DNA of 64,000 nt from assembly GCA_030407085.1 (NCBI GenBank), contig CM059582.1, positions 161,192,001 to 161,256,000 of the forward strand. Direction: 5' to 3'. Below the pieces are notes generated by a model that saw only the letters and a program-made list of their open reading frames with translations, was not told the origin of the DNA and did not search any database. This stretch comes from Trichopria drosophilae. Its lineage: Eukaryota; Arthropoda; Insecta; Hymenoptera; Diapriidae. Made by a program: the position numbers and the translations under genes. Shown here piece after piece: positions 1 to 14,308 of the stretch (positions within the stretch are counted from its first letter, which is position 1; every line of letters begins with the position of its first letter).

Positions 1-1164
1 TTCATGGTAATATGATTGAACAGTACTCTGATCCAAAACCAAGATAATCCCAAAACACTATTGATTAAAATCGGGTGCTTCGGCTGAGAAACGGAAATAT
101 CGGTTTAAAGTTGTTTTCTTCACTCAGACTTTCACTATTTTTTATAAGTATGCTCCTCTATGCGATGGCGAATCTCATCGATAGATAATCAACTCCTACT
201 AAATATTTGGAAGCAATACAGATTAATTTTTAAGCCAGCTTTTTACTATGTAACTTGGCTGGAATACGTCCTCGTCGATGCATGATCAGTTATACCGAAT
301 ATAATTAGCTTCACATAACCTTGAATCTCTTTAGCCACAAAAATTATACATGCATACATTTTGAGAGTAAGAAAAGGAAGCTGTTGGCTTATTACTGGAC
401 TGGAAGAAAATACTCCGTGATTGAAGTCCATATAACAGAGCCTGCTTTTTTGACAGAGCCTTCCAAAATGAACTAATCTGATGATTCAGAGACTGGTCTT
501 TAATAAGACATTTTTTTCAATGAAGACCATGAGCTCCAGATAATTTGATATCGAAACAGTGTTGTGTCGAAACTACCGATCGACGGGTAGAGCCAAAGTG
601 TGTCCTAATTTATTTTACACACACTTACGGCGCGCTACTACATCCTCATCAGCATCTCCTTAGCATTAAGATACACCCATCCACCAGTAAATGTATACTT
701 GTTATGCATGGCGAATAGGAAGCGACGAAAAGTTGCGATATTTAAATTGATGACAAAAACTCTACGACGGTCAATTTCCGAGTTCGATCCTAGATGAAAA
801 ATTAGTTGGAACTAAAAACTTAGCATTTATTTGAAAGATGTCCACATATGGCATATTTCTGATAAGATTAATTATTGAAAAAGCCCAAGGCATGTTTCTA
901 GATCATTACTGCATACATATTTACGTGTTAAATACTGGATAATTTACATTGAAAACAATCTATAAATTGTTGTATGTGTGAGTATGCATATCTATAAAAC
1001 AAGAGCAGTTTATATTTTAATTGCTGCAGATTTATTACACGCGATCAATCCCAAAATACTCCCGCTTCGATTTTTTTTAGACATTATTATGCGGCTTCTG
1101 ATTGCTTCCTGTTCACCCTGTATATATTTTATTAATTTTCATAAATGATGATGTGTTTTCTCCA
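1..1164. other. AT-rich DNA, nothing recognised
   Basis: I see no repeat structure, RNA gene or credible coding frame here. Short open frames have no recognisable protein character. Confidence 0.5.
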
Positions 1165-1281
1165 CCCTGGTAAAAACCCGTACAGTTTTGTATTGTATCG
1201 TCCAGTTTCCCTATCTTTACCATGGGAAATAGTGAGAGTGGACAGAAGCTAACCAAAAACTGGACTCATTTTCTACTAGGG
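1165..1281. mobile_element. Short MITE with CCCTGGTA-type terminal inverted repeats
   Basis: The left end reads CCCTGGTAAAAACC. The right end read in reverse is CCCTAGTAGAAAATG. Inside, CAGTTTTG is mirrored by CAAAAACTG, so most of the 117 bp can fold back. Related termini occur near 5770, 7330 and 61033. No clear target-site duplication was found. It is probably a non-autonomous DNA transposon, superfamily unknown. Confidence 0.5.
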
Positions 1282-3671
1282 ATGTATATAATGCTTATTT
1301 AAACTTTAATGGCACCAAAAATTAAAACAAAATCGACTATCTCAAGACTATATCAAATGAGCAAAGAAATAGTCGGTTCGATACTAAACTCTTCACAAAA
1401 GAGCAGCTTTTAATGTCAACTTATTTCTTGTACATGACCTTTGTAAATCTGATGTTATTTAAAGTTTGATGGATCATAATAACCTCTAATGCCAGCGAAA
1501 AATACTTTGAATAGAACTGTCTGAAAGCAGCCGACCCGTATTATGTATAACTTTTTAAAAGTATGAAATTCCTTAAGTTGAAACGAGCATGCATTAATAT
1601 ACAGAATAATTCCTAATTTTCTATATACATTTCATACAGAACTATGATCGTCAAATGCAAGGTTTCAATATGAATGTGCAGGAATCTGCATGCTGAAACC
1701 ACGTGCATACGTCAAATAATTCGATTCGTAGCATCGTAGTTATTCATTGATTTACAGTGCTGAATTAGCATTATTTGTGACATGAAATGGACAGTAAATA
1801 TAAACCAGGTCACATGGAAAGTAAGTTTAGTTACTTAGTTGAATTTCAGAATTCAACTTTGCAGAACTCGCATACTATAGTGAATGAGGCTGTAGTGTTT
1901 TAGAAAAATATAAATGAAATCAAAGATTACGTAGAGCGCACATTTTTCAATTGAATTGTTTAACGCAGGGCAACAAAAAATAACAAAAACCGTGGATGAC
2001 GCGTCACGAAAGAATGAGCCAAAATATGGATGACGTGCATACAAGGTAAAAACAGGAAAAAAGTTTTTTGAGAAAACTTAGTACTGGTAGGTTTCCAGGC
2101 ATATCGAAGTTTTTGTCAATGCACGATTATGATTTTCGTTTCATGCACCTTTAGATTGGCATATCATAAAATATTGACGTGATAGAGCCATTCTGCTATA
2201 GGCCTGTTTCTGGTTAGAAATTTCATTAGCATGTGTAATCCGATATTGCAACGTCGTGATCACCCCGAAAATTTGCTAGAACTTAATGTTGGAACCATTG
2301 GAACTTTTCAAATATGTATTAGCCATATTGAATATATTGGAAATTTGACTCCATATCCTCTTTCAATAACCTAAAAAAATCCTAGTACCAAGTTCTATTA
2401 AAAATCAGTTCATGGGAAGGGTGCACATTTCGAGACCACTTTCTGATATTTCTGCAGTTTATCCAACGGGTTAAAAAATGTCAAGGTGAGTAATTATAAG
2501 GAGTAATTATAAGGAGTAATCTAATGATGACGGTTGCTCAAGAATAAAGTCACTACCGAAGTCATTTTGATAACGTAAATACTCATAAACATAACATTTT
2601 CCGAAAATATTATGAAGAGCAGTACCCATATGCATATGTTTTATGTTGAAGTGATCTTACACCTACATTTGAGATCATATTGAATCAACTATGTGCACGA
2701 AGTTTAAGCTCACCACAAAAAAAAATGACGATCAATTATACTCGTGTAAACATTTAACCTAATCGCATGTTGAAATGCGGTACAACAACTTAAAACACTT
2801 TCCACCCTCATATCCAAATGTACTACTTGTTGCTCTGTCGATTGTTGATATCTAAAGATAATAAACTTTCTAAATTTTGAAATTGACTTGTGTCTTTGAA
2901 GGACATTACTCCTTCAAAATTTGTGAAAAGGTCCACTTGCTCGTTGTTGTGACACACCATATATTTATTTTTAATATGTATTACCTGTCTATCGCTATGT
3001 GTACTGCACATGAATAAACAAAAAGGTTATTACGTATCGTTGAGTTCAAGTCGCGATTAAGCAAATTAGGGAAATGTTGCCAGTTCTGGTCTTCGTTGTT
3101 CTCCTTTCAAGTAGCATCTTATTATTTATTTATGTAGTATTTTGGGTACGTTTACTTTTCTATTCAAATCCGAAATAAAAGTAAAATTTCTAGTAAGAAG
3201 TCGTTGTAATGACATTGGAAATAACATTTTAAGTAGAAATCACTGTTATTATTAACTGATCCTTACCATATTTGCTTGCAACATTTTGATCCATTTTAAA
3301 AATAAGCTTTGTCCATATTATATTAATTATTCAGTTTTTGAAAGAGTAAATTGGAAAGTTTTAGAAATAATAAACGATTGTATTAATTTCATAATTGTTA
3401 TCATTATAAACGGCAATAAAATTTATCTGCATTTCTATATAGTTGTGGATATATTCTTGGAGTGACCGTTTAGTTTGATTTAGAGACCGATTGTATTGTG
3501 ACTTTATTCTGAGTCTTCTTAAAAAACTCAACAAATTGATTTCCTCAGGCAAGTTAATTTGAATTGACACCAGGTCAATCTGTCTGTCGTTTCCGAGGAA
3601 TGGGCAGAGTTGCGCCTGGGATTTAGAGTCGTGATTGACGAGATCCCTTAGTATTGAATGCGGATTTAACT

Positions 3672-3673
<2 letters not shown>
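1282..3673. other. AT-rich DNA, no gene seen
   Basis: Apart from a small tandem repeat near 2490, nothing is recognised. A frame on the minus strand ends in the (TA)n tract and encodes an alternating Tyr-Ile run. The remainder of that frame (3361-3660) has no recognisable family. Confidence 0.45.
2487..2520. repeat. 13-bp tandem repeat, about 2.5 copies
   Basis: The unit GAGTAATTATAAG is repeated directly and followed by a partial third copy. Confidence 0.8.

Positions 3674-3758
<85 letters not shown>
3674..3758. repeat. (TA)n microsatellite, about 42 units
   Basis: An uninterrupted TA tract of roughly 85 bp. Translated on either strand it gives meaningless alternating Tyr-Ile. Such tracts are length-variable and can extrude as cruciforms. 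Confidence 0.98.
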
Positions 3759-3760
<2 letters not shown>

Positions 3761-3859
3761 GATAACAAAAACTAGAAAAAATATGTTTATACATATGCGT
3801 AGAAGAAATACATTTTTGTTTCATTAATATCAAATTGACTAATACAATTACTAATAGTT

Positions 3860-3971
3860 ACTGGTCAGTCTGTAAAGCAACTTTAGCTGTTGCTCGCCCT
3901 TCAGTTCACGGAGTCAATTTTTGTAACCCTTTGTGCCAATAAAGATAAATTATTATTATTATTATTATTAT
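3860..3971 (+). mobile_element. Probable non-LTR retrotransposon 3' tail with (ATT)n end
   Basis: A moderately GC-rich stretch ends in GTGCCAATAAAGATAAATT followed by (ATT)n at 3949-3971. A polyadenylation-like AATAAA motif directly followed by a trinucleotide tail is typical of the 3' ends of insect LINEs. No reverse transcriptase coding is recognisable upstream, so this would be a severely 5'-truncated copy. A similar arrangement occurs near 56040-56130. Confidence 0.4.
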
Positions 3972-6900
3972 AGTCATATTTTTATTCGATTTCCTATACA
4001 TATATTACTATTATAGGGGCCCTTTATATTATTGACTTATTTTTTAAAAGAAAAAGTACAGTTTTCTTCAATTTTCAGCTGGATATTACGTATCTTTAGA
4101 TCTTCACGAAAGTTTCATAAACATTGTCAATCATTTCATTTAAGGTTTCGTGTTTGACAAAGATAAAGAGTTCGTACGGAAATTTCCAGTGTATATTTTG
4201 GAAATGTAGTAATAAAAAAATAATATACATCCCTGAAAATAATTTCGGATCATTTTTTAAACATGATATAAAACGTTTCAGCTTGTTTTTGATGCATTAT
4301 GATGTACAAGGATATGATATACTTCTACATTGTAAAATGGTCATTTTAAAAAACACGACTCGGCAGTTACGATCTACCTTTGGCATAAAATGGTCATTTT
4401 ACTACCTAAGTACAAATGACATGATAAACCTGCTAATGTTTTAATGGTAAATATGCTTACAATATTCTCTTTCTTATCTCTAGTTTCTCATATTCAATAA
4501 CGTTAGTATATCGGAACTAGATACATAAATGTTTCAAGATTCTGTTTCCTGTTGAGAAATGATCTTTTATGCAATGACTATTTCTGTAACAGTTATTGTG
4601 AAATATTAACAAATCTTGATTTGTTAATATAGAAAGATATTAGTTATATATTTATAGAAAATTACTATACGAAAACCATATTTAGTTTCATATTTCCTAC
4701 ATTTTCTTAATAATAATAATTTAAAACATTACTGTGAATAATTCATACTCTTCGAACGACGTTAGCTCCATAATTCTGTATAATTTCTGTGCATTTCAAA
4801 ATCATCCCACGCTCTTTTAATTACAAAAAAGAAAATGCAAAATATTAATAATAATAATTTCATTTATTTTTTTGTGGAGAAATAGTTTTATTCGTAAAAA
4901 CTATACACAATTATTCATTACATAAGTATATATGTATAGAGACAGTTTCTTAAAAGTGCCTGATTTTGTTTTACAAGTATACGTAAGAGGTACTTTTTTT
5001 AATTTTTCAAACTTCTTTTTTAAATGCATTTATTCTGGATCTGTATATTTTGTTATATATATTATTACAAAAGTGGCCGTTTTTACGACGAACATTTTTG
5101 TTTCTTTCAACATTGCACTAATTTTTAGCAGAATATTGTTTACTATTAGTATTGCTACTATAATAAATTACATTAGGAGAAAACTTGTTGCTCGTATTTA
5201 GCATTATTACGAATCTAAGGCTTAGTTGTTAATAAATAATCTAAGGCTTAGTTTGTAAATTTCAACATAACAAATCGGATGGCGGTTTCAAAATTGCAGG
5301 TGTACGTCGATTATTGTAATTTTCCATATCCAATTTCAAACGTATGATCAGATTTTCCAAATTCAAAATTATGAAGTCAATATAGCGGGAATCATTTCTA
5401 AAATTTCAAAGTACCCAAACGAAAATAATCATCAAGAGCGAAAACGCAATCCCCTTAATTTTTGGTTTCTATACAACAAAAGCTAGTAACGGACATTAGA
5501 ATTTGTTTATACTGAAATTTTTGCTAAGTTGTGCATTAAATAAAATTCAACAATTTGCTGTAAAAATCATCATGAGATTGCTGCAGCATGTATTAATGAG
5601 AAAAATTTCTTGGTGTGACGGTCAATTGACAAAAAAAAAAAAAAAATTCTAAACGTCTAAATTCGGTTTTCGATGGAAAACACTTGCGACGAAAATAAAA
5701 TGTACTCATCCAGTGTTTTGTATAATTGACACAGCAAAATCTAAGGCCAGTCTAGGAAAAAATGGACAAATTTCTACCAGGGTCCTTTTGCACTTATTCT
5801 TAAATTCAATAATTTCAGATGATATGATTTCTGATCAAGGGAGTAACAGATTTGCTATCTTAATAATTTCACCGTCTTCAGCTACGGAAGCAAACGGTAG
5901 AATTTATTGTGCAAATCCCTTATACGAATACCTTCCGCGATCATCGTATAGATGTTCCTCCTTTCGTCTGTAGTAATTCCTTGTTGATGCTAAGCTTCAT
6001 GCTGCAGGCAATGGATACCAATCCCATCACCAAGATCGTGACCCTAGTCTATTTGATATTTTTCGCCATACAGATATTTTAGTGCGCATTTGATACTTGA
6101 TTAAAGAGTATTAAATTATATTTTTCTTATATTTCCTGAAGTTACACGAAATATATCTGCTGTAAAAACTCCACAACGCCCAAGAAAGTGCAAATGATGA
6201 CATATCTTGACTATCCAAGTAACATTACAAAATAATATAATCTAATTGCAAATACAAATATGAAGTTAGGGGTTTTTGGTGACAAACCATTATTATTTCA
6301 TAATGAATTATTTTTCACAATGAAAATATTTTATATTATATATTAATCTCAATAGAATTTAATTAGAATCTAATTGTCGGTTAATCCAGCTACAATACTA
6401 ATAAATAAACGTGATTTGGTTCAAATGATTAAATTATGATGCTTACTCTTTTAAAAATTTTGACTATCGTCAACGCTGTAAACCTAATTTTATTACAGTT
6501 TAGCAGAAAGGGAATATGAATATTGGAAACGAGAAAATAATTTTTTTTAATTATTATGGTGTCCCTCTAGCGATAGTATAAGTATTATGTAAGATGTACT
6601 GAAATTTTGCATAAAAATGTGAATAATGATTAAAACCGTATATTTATTGAAAGAAGACATAAAGAAGAATAATTAAAACAATTTTCACGCATAAATTGGT
6701 TGTTGCATATTGTGCAGATGAGTCCTTTTTGAGCGATATTGTAATGTATATGGAATGTTTGAAAGCTATTACATAGTAACATTTTAATTGGCTATGCTAC
6801 TGACAGTTGTCTGAGTCATTTTGTACTGTACGTACGATGAAAATTAATTTTCAATTCTGTATGTTCACTTGTATTTAACAATGTAATTAATTCATTCAAT

Positions 6901-7332
6901 ATTTTAGATACTAGAGTGATAATTTTTAATTATGACTGTTACAGTTTTAGTTCTATGGTGTAACTTTGTATCCGACCCAGTGGCCAGCACTTTTCGTAAA
7001 ATAGTCACAAAAGCCTCTTAGATTATTGTCTAAACGACATACTCAAACTCCGTTATGAAACCGTGTATATATCCCTCGACTGAATATCATTACCGGCGGA
7101 CAGAAAACGCCAAATACACGTTTTCGCTTGCAAATTTATAGTCTTTTGATAAAAATCGTTTCTAAAACGTTTTCATAAATGGTTTTAGCGACGCTACAGG
7201 AAAACGGTTTCTTCATAAACGACAAAAAAACGTTGCAATAGATGCGATTGAATTATGTTTAATACAATCGTCTATAAATCAACTTTTATTTCATAGATGA
7301 AGCGCCTTAAATGAACGTTTATATTACGACCT
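3972..7332. other. AT-rich DNA with small simple repeats
   Basis: No gene is seen. It contains a partial direct duplication of about 26 bp at 5211-5256 (AATCTAAGGCTTAGTT twice), an A-run at 5632-5646, and an isolated TTTCTACCAGGG terminus near 5770 that resembles the CCCTGGTAGAAA element ends. Confidence 0.45.
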
Positions 7333-7502
7333 TGGTAGAAATTTAAATCAGCAATGCTAGCACTATACAGGGGCTAACACTAAATTGTCACGTTTTGACC
7401 AGACACTGACAGGTTTGCGCATGTTGTAATGCGGAAGTCTTGACACAACGTGACGATTCACTGCTAACTCCTGTTTAGTGCTAGCGTGGCTAATTTCAAT
7501 GT
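7333..7502. mobile_element. Palindromic MITE forming a long hairpin
   Basis: The left arm around 7345-7400 (GCTAGCACTATACAGG) is mirrored by the right arm around 7440-7495, which in reverse reads GCTAGCACTAAACAGG. The match continues through GTCACGTT and AGAC, giving a stem near 50 bp with a loop near 30 bp. The outer ends (GGTAGAAATTTAAATCAGC versus ATTGAAATTAGCC) also match imperfectly. It is a non-autonomous fold-back element; transcription would yield a long hairpin RNA. Confidence 0.7.
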
Positions 7503-7819
7503 CCAATAGGAGAATTTTTTTCTCTTTTATCAATTACATTTTATAAACGAATGCGAGAAACGTTTGTAGCATCTTGAGTTATTATAATTCACAACTCTAA
7601 ATTGCATATTATGTGCAAGTTTACATAAGACGAACAAATTGAATTACGAACAATAGATTAACTTAATCATCTTATGGGATGCAAAGTCAAAACATCTAAC
7701 TTTAGACAACAAACTTCAGTTAGCAGTGATAGTCATCTCTTTCCGTGTATATTTTCAAAATGTGTTCAGTAACATTTGCCAGGGTTAATTGTACTATTTG
7801 AAAACAATTGTACTTTGGT

Positions 7820-8000
7820 ATTTGCAGGCGAACATACTTATTTTCGTATCAAGGGCGTAAACTGGAGTTTTACGCCTCCACAATAGAACTCGAGAGACGG
7901 CGAAACCGCCTCGAGGTTCATCAGGATGAAAATTCTACGCCTGTGATTGAAACATTGTTTATTGATGCAGTAGGCGTAAAATGTTTTTACGCCTGCAAAT
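7820..8000. mobile_element. MITE with ATTTGCAGGCG terminal inverted repeats
   Basis: ATTTGCAGGCG at 7820-7830 is mirrored by CGCCTGCAAAT at 7990-8000. Inside, GGCGTAAA and TTTACGCC recur several times as small palindromes (GGGCGTAAAC/GTTTTACGCC and AGGCGTAAAA/TTTTTACGCCT). The open frame spanning it is an accident of the element. The target-site duplication is not evident. Confidence 0.6.
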
Positions 8001-9570
8001 GAAGACGTAAGATGACTATTTTCCGCCTAATGCTTAAACTGATAATTGTCCAGTTTTTATGAGTTTTTATAATATGACAGTAATAAATATAGGATTAGTA
8101 TAATACTATAATGAATATCTGATTAATTAAAACTGCTGTTGATACTTTTCATCATAAATTACTCATTCACTTGGTACCAATATTACGAAGTACCTACGAC
8201 CTCTTGATTAGATGCCCGTTTAGTGATCAGGCCTTCACCACGAACGCCTAATAAAATATGCCTTATTCAACCTTGATCTGGTAGAAGATGTCAGTCGCTT
8301 ATGATAAGACGCACCTTATCACTGCCTAAACAGATCTTGCTTGATTAATATTCAGAGAATCTGAAAAAATCTCCTCTTGGAATAGTGATACTATGATAGA
8401 TAGTAATACACTTTTTTATTTTGAAAGATAGGCTTTTGATAAACTTTGATCACAAATGAGATATTATTTCTGTAGTTTAAAGAATCATAAATGTGTCATA
8501 TCAGTATTATATTATTCATTTATTTGTTCTCGTATGATACATTTAATACATTCTTAATATCAAAATATCGGATAAGAATCTTACAAGATTCATTTCAAAC
8601 ATTCTTATAATATATATTATTACAATTTTCATCTGTTTTCGTTTCTCACAATACCGAACATGCACTTCTAAATAAATCAACAACGATTTAAATAATTTAT
8701 AATGCAGTGATGCCATCGAAATATTGAGTTGACGGATTTCTTATGTAGGAAACATTAATAATCATATTCGTATACAGTTTGAGCAAGAAAAAATATGTAT
8801 AAAACTGGAATGAAATACACCGTGAAAAGTTTTGACGTACTAAAAGTTAAGGATTATTTCGGATAATACAGATATGTATATATGTCAAAATATTATATTT
8901 TAAATGCACTACAATTTCTTGCCTGTAAATAGATGAACAAATTATCAGTCGTTCTACTCGATGACAATTTACAATACTGTGGACGATAATAAAAACATCG
9001 ACTGAATTTAGTTACATTCTTTGAAATAACAATTCTAATGTTTCTTTACAACAACATGTTACGATGACCTTAAATGCAAAGATCAGTAGCAGACTAAAAT
9101 TTATACAGCTAGCTAAAATTTATTTAGCTACAAATTACGACACTGAGAGACTTTTATTTCTGAAAATTGCAAAAACATTTTCAATACAGGATAACCAGCG
9201 TTTATAAAATTGAACATAGCAAATTTTAGAAATCACATTAGAAAAAAAATACAAAATCGGATGATAAGCCTTAAATTTAGTTAATAAAGTTATCCCTAAA
9301 TTGAAAAAACTTTTCGTAAATAAAAGATCTCAGTATATAGGGTTTTATAAATGAGAACTAACATAATTTTTAAATTCCCTCGAAACTAGTAAAATCATTG
9401 CTTTAAATGTTATTTAAATCATCACAAATCGAATATCAAGTGATTATTATAGTCTTTAAATGACTAGCAGTAACCTATTTTCGAATAAAAGGAGTAATAG
9501 GATAGTTATACTATAAGGTGGATGCATGTAGAATTTAATCGTGACAAACCCATGCATAATCCAGCTCTAA
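8001..9570. other. AT-rich DNA, nothing recognised
   Basis: No repeats, RNA genes or coding frames could be supported. Confidence 0.45.
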
Positions 9571-9660
9571 AAACTACAATCGTGATCGCGGAACGTTTCG
9601 AGCTTGAACCCGTGACACAAATGTGGTAGCGATAAAACTGTGCGAGCCAATCGTATTTAC
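9571..9660 (-). repeat. Possible degraded tRNA-derived SINE head
   Basis: On the minus strand a GGCTCGCACAG segment is followed about 40 bases later by GGGTTCAAGCTCG, resembling the A and B boxes of a tRNA gene. The stems do not pair as a proper tRNA. The segment is more GC-rich than its surroundings. It could be a decayed SINE or chance. Confidence 0.25.
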
Positions 9661-12600
9661 TTCAAAGATTGTATCCCAAACAATTCTTCTGAAAACAATA
9701 AAAATTATGTTTATGCGTCTATAATAACAATTTTCTTGACTATATTTTATTAAGTATATATTGGAATTTAATAAATTTTTAGATTAACCTTTAACATTTA
9801 TAAAAATTATGTATTATCTGGTTATGACAGTTGCTATGAGTATTATTTTAGTATTTAAATTTAGTATTTGTATTTTGTGAATTTAAGATAAGAACATATT
9901 GAAGGACATAAGGATTAATTAATCTGAGGGAAATGCTGAAATATTTAAGAATTAACTATTATTATATATCAAGCACTTTTTTCTGTTATAAATTGTATTA
10001 CTGCCTTAAATATATTAAAAAGATGTTTTTATTGAATGATGACGACATTTCCCAGATTAAAACACATTAAAACATTAAAAGTTGAATCATTAAAATTACC
10101 AAATTTAAAACGTTTTGCAGTATTTATAGAAACTTCTGTTTATAAAATACAGCAATGTATTACATAAAAAAATTTAAAAAATTAGGTTTGAAAGAATATT
10201 TTTAAATATTATTTGCATGTATATTTTGATGATGATTGAAAGATACCCTGCAACTACTTAACTGAATATCAATCATATGATTAATACACATATTTTATAA
10301 TGTTTCGTAAGAAGTAACCAAAATACTAAGGAAACCAAATGGTACAAAAATTGAACAAAGTATAAGTGTCAGATGAAAATTTATTACTTTACAAATATTA
10401 TACTATTACACGTAAAATAAAATAAAACAAAGAGACGACAAACATTTTATATGCATATTTAATATGTACATTTTTAATTTATAATAATTTTTAAAATGTT
10501 TGTTTGATTTTTACAGAGTTCAAACGTTGTAATTGTTATTTTCTTTGAAAATCTTCAAATCTCTTCAAATTATATGCATTTCTTGAGATTTTGTACGAAG
10601 GGAATTTATGAAAATATTAAAAAAAAAGATTTGCAACACTTGTATGGATTTGCTTGATCTCTTCTTTCCTGAACATAAAAACGAATAGCTCTATCTAAAT
10701 ACTTAAACACTTTTATAATGACTAGTTTGAATCGTGTGTTTGAATCGTTGGATCAATAAATAACCTATAACGTCTGTTACCATATACAGGAATGTTTATC
10801 TTAAACGTAAATGATACTATGAATTGATTTTAATTTTTTAATTAATATTTTGAAATACATTAATAAACTGGGATTATGCAGATTTTATCTTCATTAAACT
10901 CTACATGGTAATTACTTTAAATCTTATGTAAACACGTAAAATACATTTCGTCTATTATTTAAGAGATTAAATTGTTACTAAAGTTAAAAGCTTCTGTGAG
11001 GATATGACCATATATTGAAAAATTTTGTATAATAGAGAAAGGAAATAAAAAAGATTGTTTGCGACAATATGGCAGTAGTTGTGCATGCATTAGAATAAAA
11101 TGTTTCGAAAAATATAAAGTATTATTTGAAGCAATTATCATCTTAATGAATATCTCAATAAAATTCTAACCATCTTAATGAAATTTGATATAAATGCTTT
11201 TGAAAGCTACAAATTAATCATTTTCATTTATACTTCTTACATTTCTTCTAATCTTATACTGAAACAGATTAGCTTTAAACGTAAATACAGTTCTCATTTG
11301 ATTCGAATTCTAAAAATATATCAGTTATTTAATTAATAATAATTTTTACCGAATTTCTTTTTCTCTATAATCATTGATTGCATTTTATAGATTCATAGTC
11401 AGAGTTACTGACGAAAAGTAGTCAGAATTTTAATAACTTCGAAATCTAAAATAAAAACGTTTTATGAAAATAATTAATACTGTGTTTAGTAAAATACCAT
11501 AATTTAGGATATCATTAAGTACTCTTTAAATTTGAATTAGCTAAAAACTAAAAATTACCAATAAGAAAATAAAAAGTGAGTCATCAAATGAATTATTAAT
11601 CATTTTTGTTAAAAAAAGTTAAAAATTACTAATTTATTACTACTTCTACATCTATGTACAACTACTAAACTAAAAAAATCAATATCTTAGTATTTATATA
11701 TTATATGGCAGTAAAAAATTTACTAATTGATGGATAAACCCACTTTTCGCTTTTGTTTAATTCAAGTTTAGAGAGTAAATTAAATCAATGTAACGCTGGT
11801 TAATTTTCATACCTTAACTTGTTCTTAAGTTAATTTTCGTAAATACAACTATTATAGTGAGTAACCGAATAGAGTTAGCGTATTAACTAGTGCTCCAAGT
11901 TCGTCCTGTGTTCGTGCAACAATTATTGTTTCCCAAGCTGAAACAATACCAAAATACAATACAAACGATTATTTTTAACATAGGCATATAGAGAATACAC
12001 ATGATGTATACATATATTGATTTTTAGATGCATTGTATAATTTTATATATATATATTGATTAAATTGTCCCATAAACAAAATATTCAATTTATTCGTGCA
12101 ATGCAAACTCAATTTATATTTATATATTGTTTAAGATTGTCAGCAAATGACATAAAACTTGAAATGTAATTTCCTGTTGATAAAGTTTACGTGAATGCTG
12201 CCAAAGAAGTTTCTCGCGGTGCATAAAGGAAAATCGTGATGGGGAAGCATTCATCATCGGTTGAGATCGATACAATTTTTCCGGTTATTTTCTACCTCTC
12301 GTCATGCCTTAATTATCGAATTTTTGTCATCATATGGTCAATGACCTTAAGTTCGATGAGCTTTTTTGGTTATTCAATCATCGATGTAACTGCAATGTAA
12401 AACGATATTTATATTAACAATATTAACAATCATATCGAATTATAAAACATTTCATTGAGCATATGCTGTGTTAATTATATAAAAATCATTATTGTCGTGA
12501 ATAATTTACATTACGAATAATATCGTATGTGCATTTATTGTTCAAAATACTATTCAAAAGTATTGATGGATGTGGAACGATTCTTCTTCGATAATATTTG

Positions 12601-14040
12601 TTATCATTAGGAAACAACATTTATTTATACGTTAGTATTTACGATTTATAATTGATTCTTAATGAATGAATCGCAAAAAATTATTTCTTAAACATTTTCT
12701 AAAGGAACATGTCTAACAATGTACTAAAGAAAATATCTGTCTCTAAATTTTAATTCATGCAAAACTACTTTTTATATACCAAAAGTAGGTTACTTATTCT
12801 ATTAGTAATGAATTTGGAGAATAAAAAGTAAAAACACTTCGATTAATATAATATTACAAATATATGTATGGGGTGTGCTTTACTGTTTTTTTGGGAAAAG
12901 CTGTCTAATTCATGGTAACCCATTTTTCATTTTATTAGTATATTTTTACTAATTCAAATTTAGTACATAGATTGAAGTAATTTTTGTAACTTAAGTCCGA
13001 GTCAAGTAAGTTAGTACCAAAAAAAGAAAATGTTAAAAAAAACTACTATTCTCACAATCAGTCAATTAAATTTATTACTTAAAACTAGTCTAATAAATAT
13101 TAACTTGAATTTATAATTTTTTAAGAGTAAGTGACTAGAGCCATTAAAAATTAAAAATAAAAATATTAAATAATTTTTTTTCGATTAAGAAACCAATTAC
13201 ACGATTGACTTAATTAATAATAACTGTTTTATAACAGTGAACCACTTGACGAACATCCTTGACAGGTCTAGATACTTCAAATTTGATCCCAACAATGTTC
13301 ATAAAAGTATTGAAGGTAGTCATTTGTAACAGTTTTTCTTTATAGTTATCGATTAAATAAGCATCTGCTGATATACGGAACACACGTAATTCAATCATAA
13401 AACGTGTCTGATGGGAAAGAAAATATATCCACTGAAACTATCCCATGGCATTGACTAATGATATACGCCTTTCTTCATTCTTTTCCCGTAAAATCAACTT
13501 TTCGTTATAAAAAAGGAAGAGAAATATATTATAAAAACTAATTGCACATATATATAATAATTTATATTTTATATATTAATAAAAATACAAATAATGATAG
13601 AAATAATAATAATAGGTAAACGTATATATATATATATATTATATTGTATTTGTAAAAAAAAGAATATATTCCGATACAAAATACACTAATAAAAATAGAA
13701 GGATACTCAATTTTAAGAAAAGGTGAAATTACAATGTTTAAATCGATCGGCATTAATAACTTTTTGGCTGGTACACCGATAATTCAATTTGAAAAGCCGC
13801 TGAGCGAATAACGAATAAGAAAGCAGAAAGTAATAAGAACGAAAAGCGAATAAGAAAATTGAAAATTGTTCCTATAGGATTACATTCCGGAATTCGGATT
13901 CTTGATTTCTGAATTGATTTTCGTTTATTGAAGTTGACTTAAAGGCGGTTCATGAATCGAAGAAAGTTTAATTCGTAGATAATAGTGACTACATGCGTTT
14001 GTTTAAAACAGATGCCAGTCGTACGATTTATGGAGGAAAC
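9661..14040. other. AT-rich DNA, no supported gene
   Basis: Only simple-sequence features are seen: a TA run near 13622-13640, and a duplicated CATCTTAATGAA about 32 bp apart near 11140-11175. A 62-codon minus-strand frame at 13210-13398 has protein-like composition but matches no family I recognise and has no visible splice context. Confidence 0.45.
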
Positions 14041-14068
14041 TCGAACACTGTGAACACTGTGAACACTT
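14041..14068. repeat. 9-bp tandem repeat, three copies
   Basis: GAACACTGT is repeated in tandem, the last copy diverging at its end. Confidence 0.85.
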
Positions 14069-14308
14069 TTCTATTTTCATACCCCAAATTTCGAAGAACA
14101 CGCGACTTCTGGTTCATGCAAGCAATTTTAAAAGTGCTAAATTCATATTTTAAAAACTATAGTATCAGCAGGTAAAAGCTAGTTACATTCTAATGTTGGA
14201 TGAAACCGCAGATCCATAAATGGATCACAAATAAATAATAACTTATCGCGATTATTGGACATTTATTTTTATTAAACAAGTTAAACTTAGCAACAAAATT
14301 TCAAATAG

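Noticed and set aside
3361..3768. 135-codon minus-strand frame
   Set aside because: The first quarter is translated (TA)n. The remainder matches nothing known to me.
7808..8002. 64-codon frame
   Set aside because: It coincides with a MITE whose inverted repeats create the apparent coding.
13210..13398. 62-codon minus-strand frame with protein-like sequence
   Set aside because: No domain recognised and an in-frame stop lies shortly upstream. It could be an exon or transposon scrap but cannot be supported.
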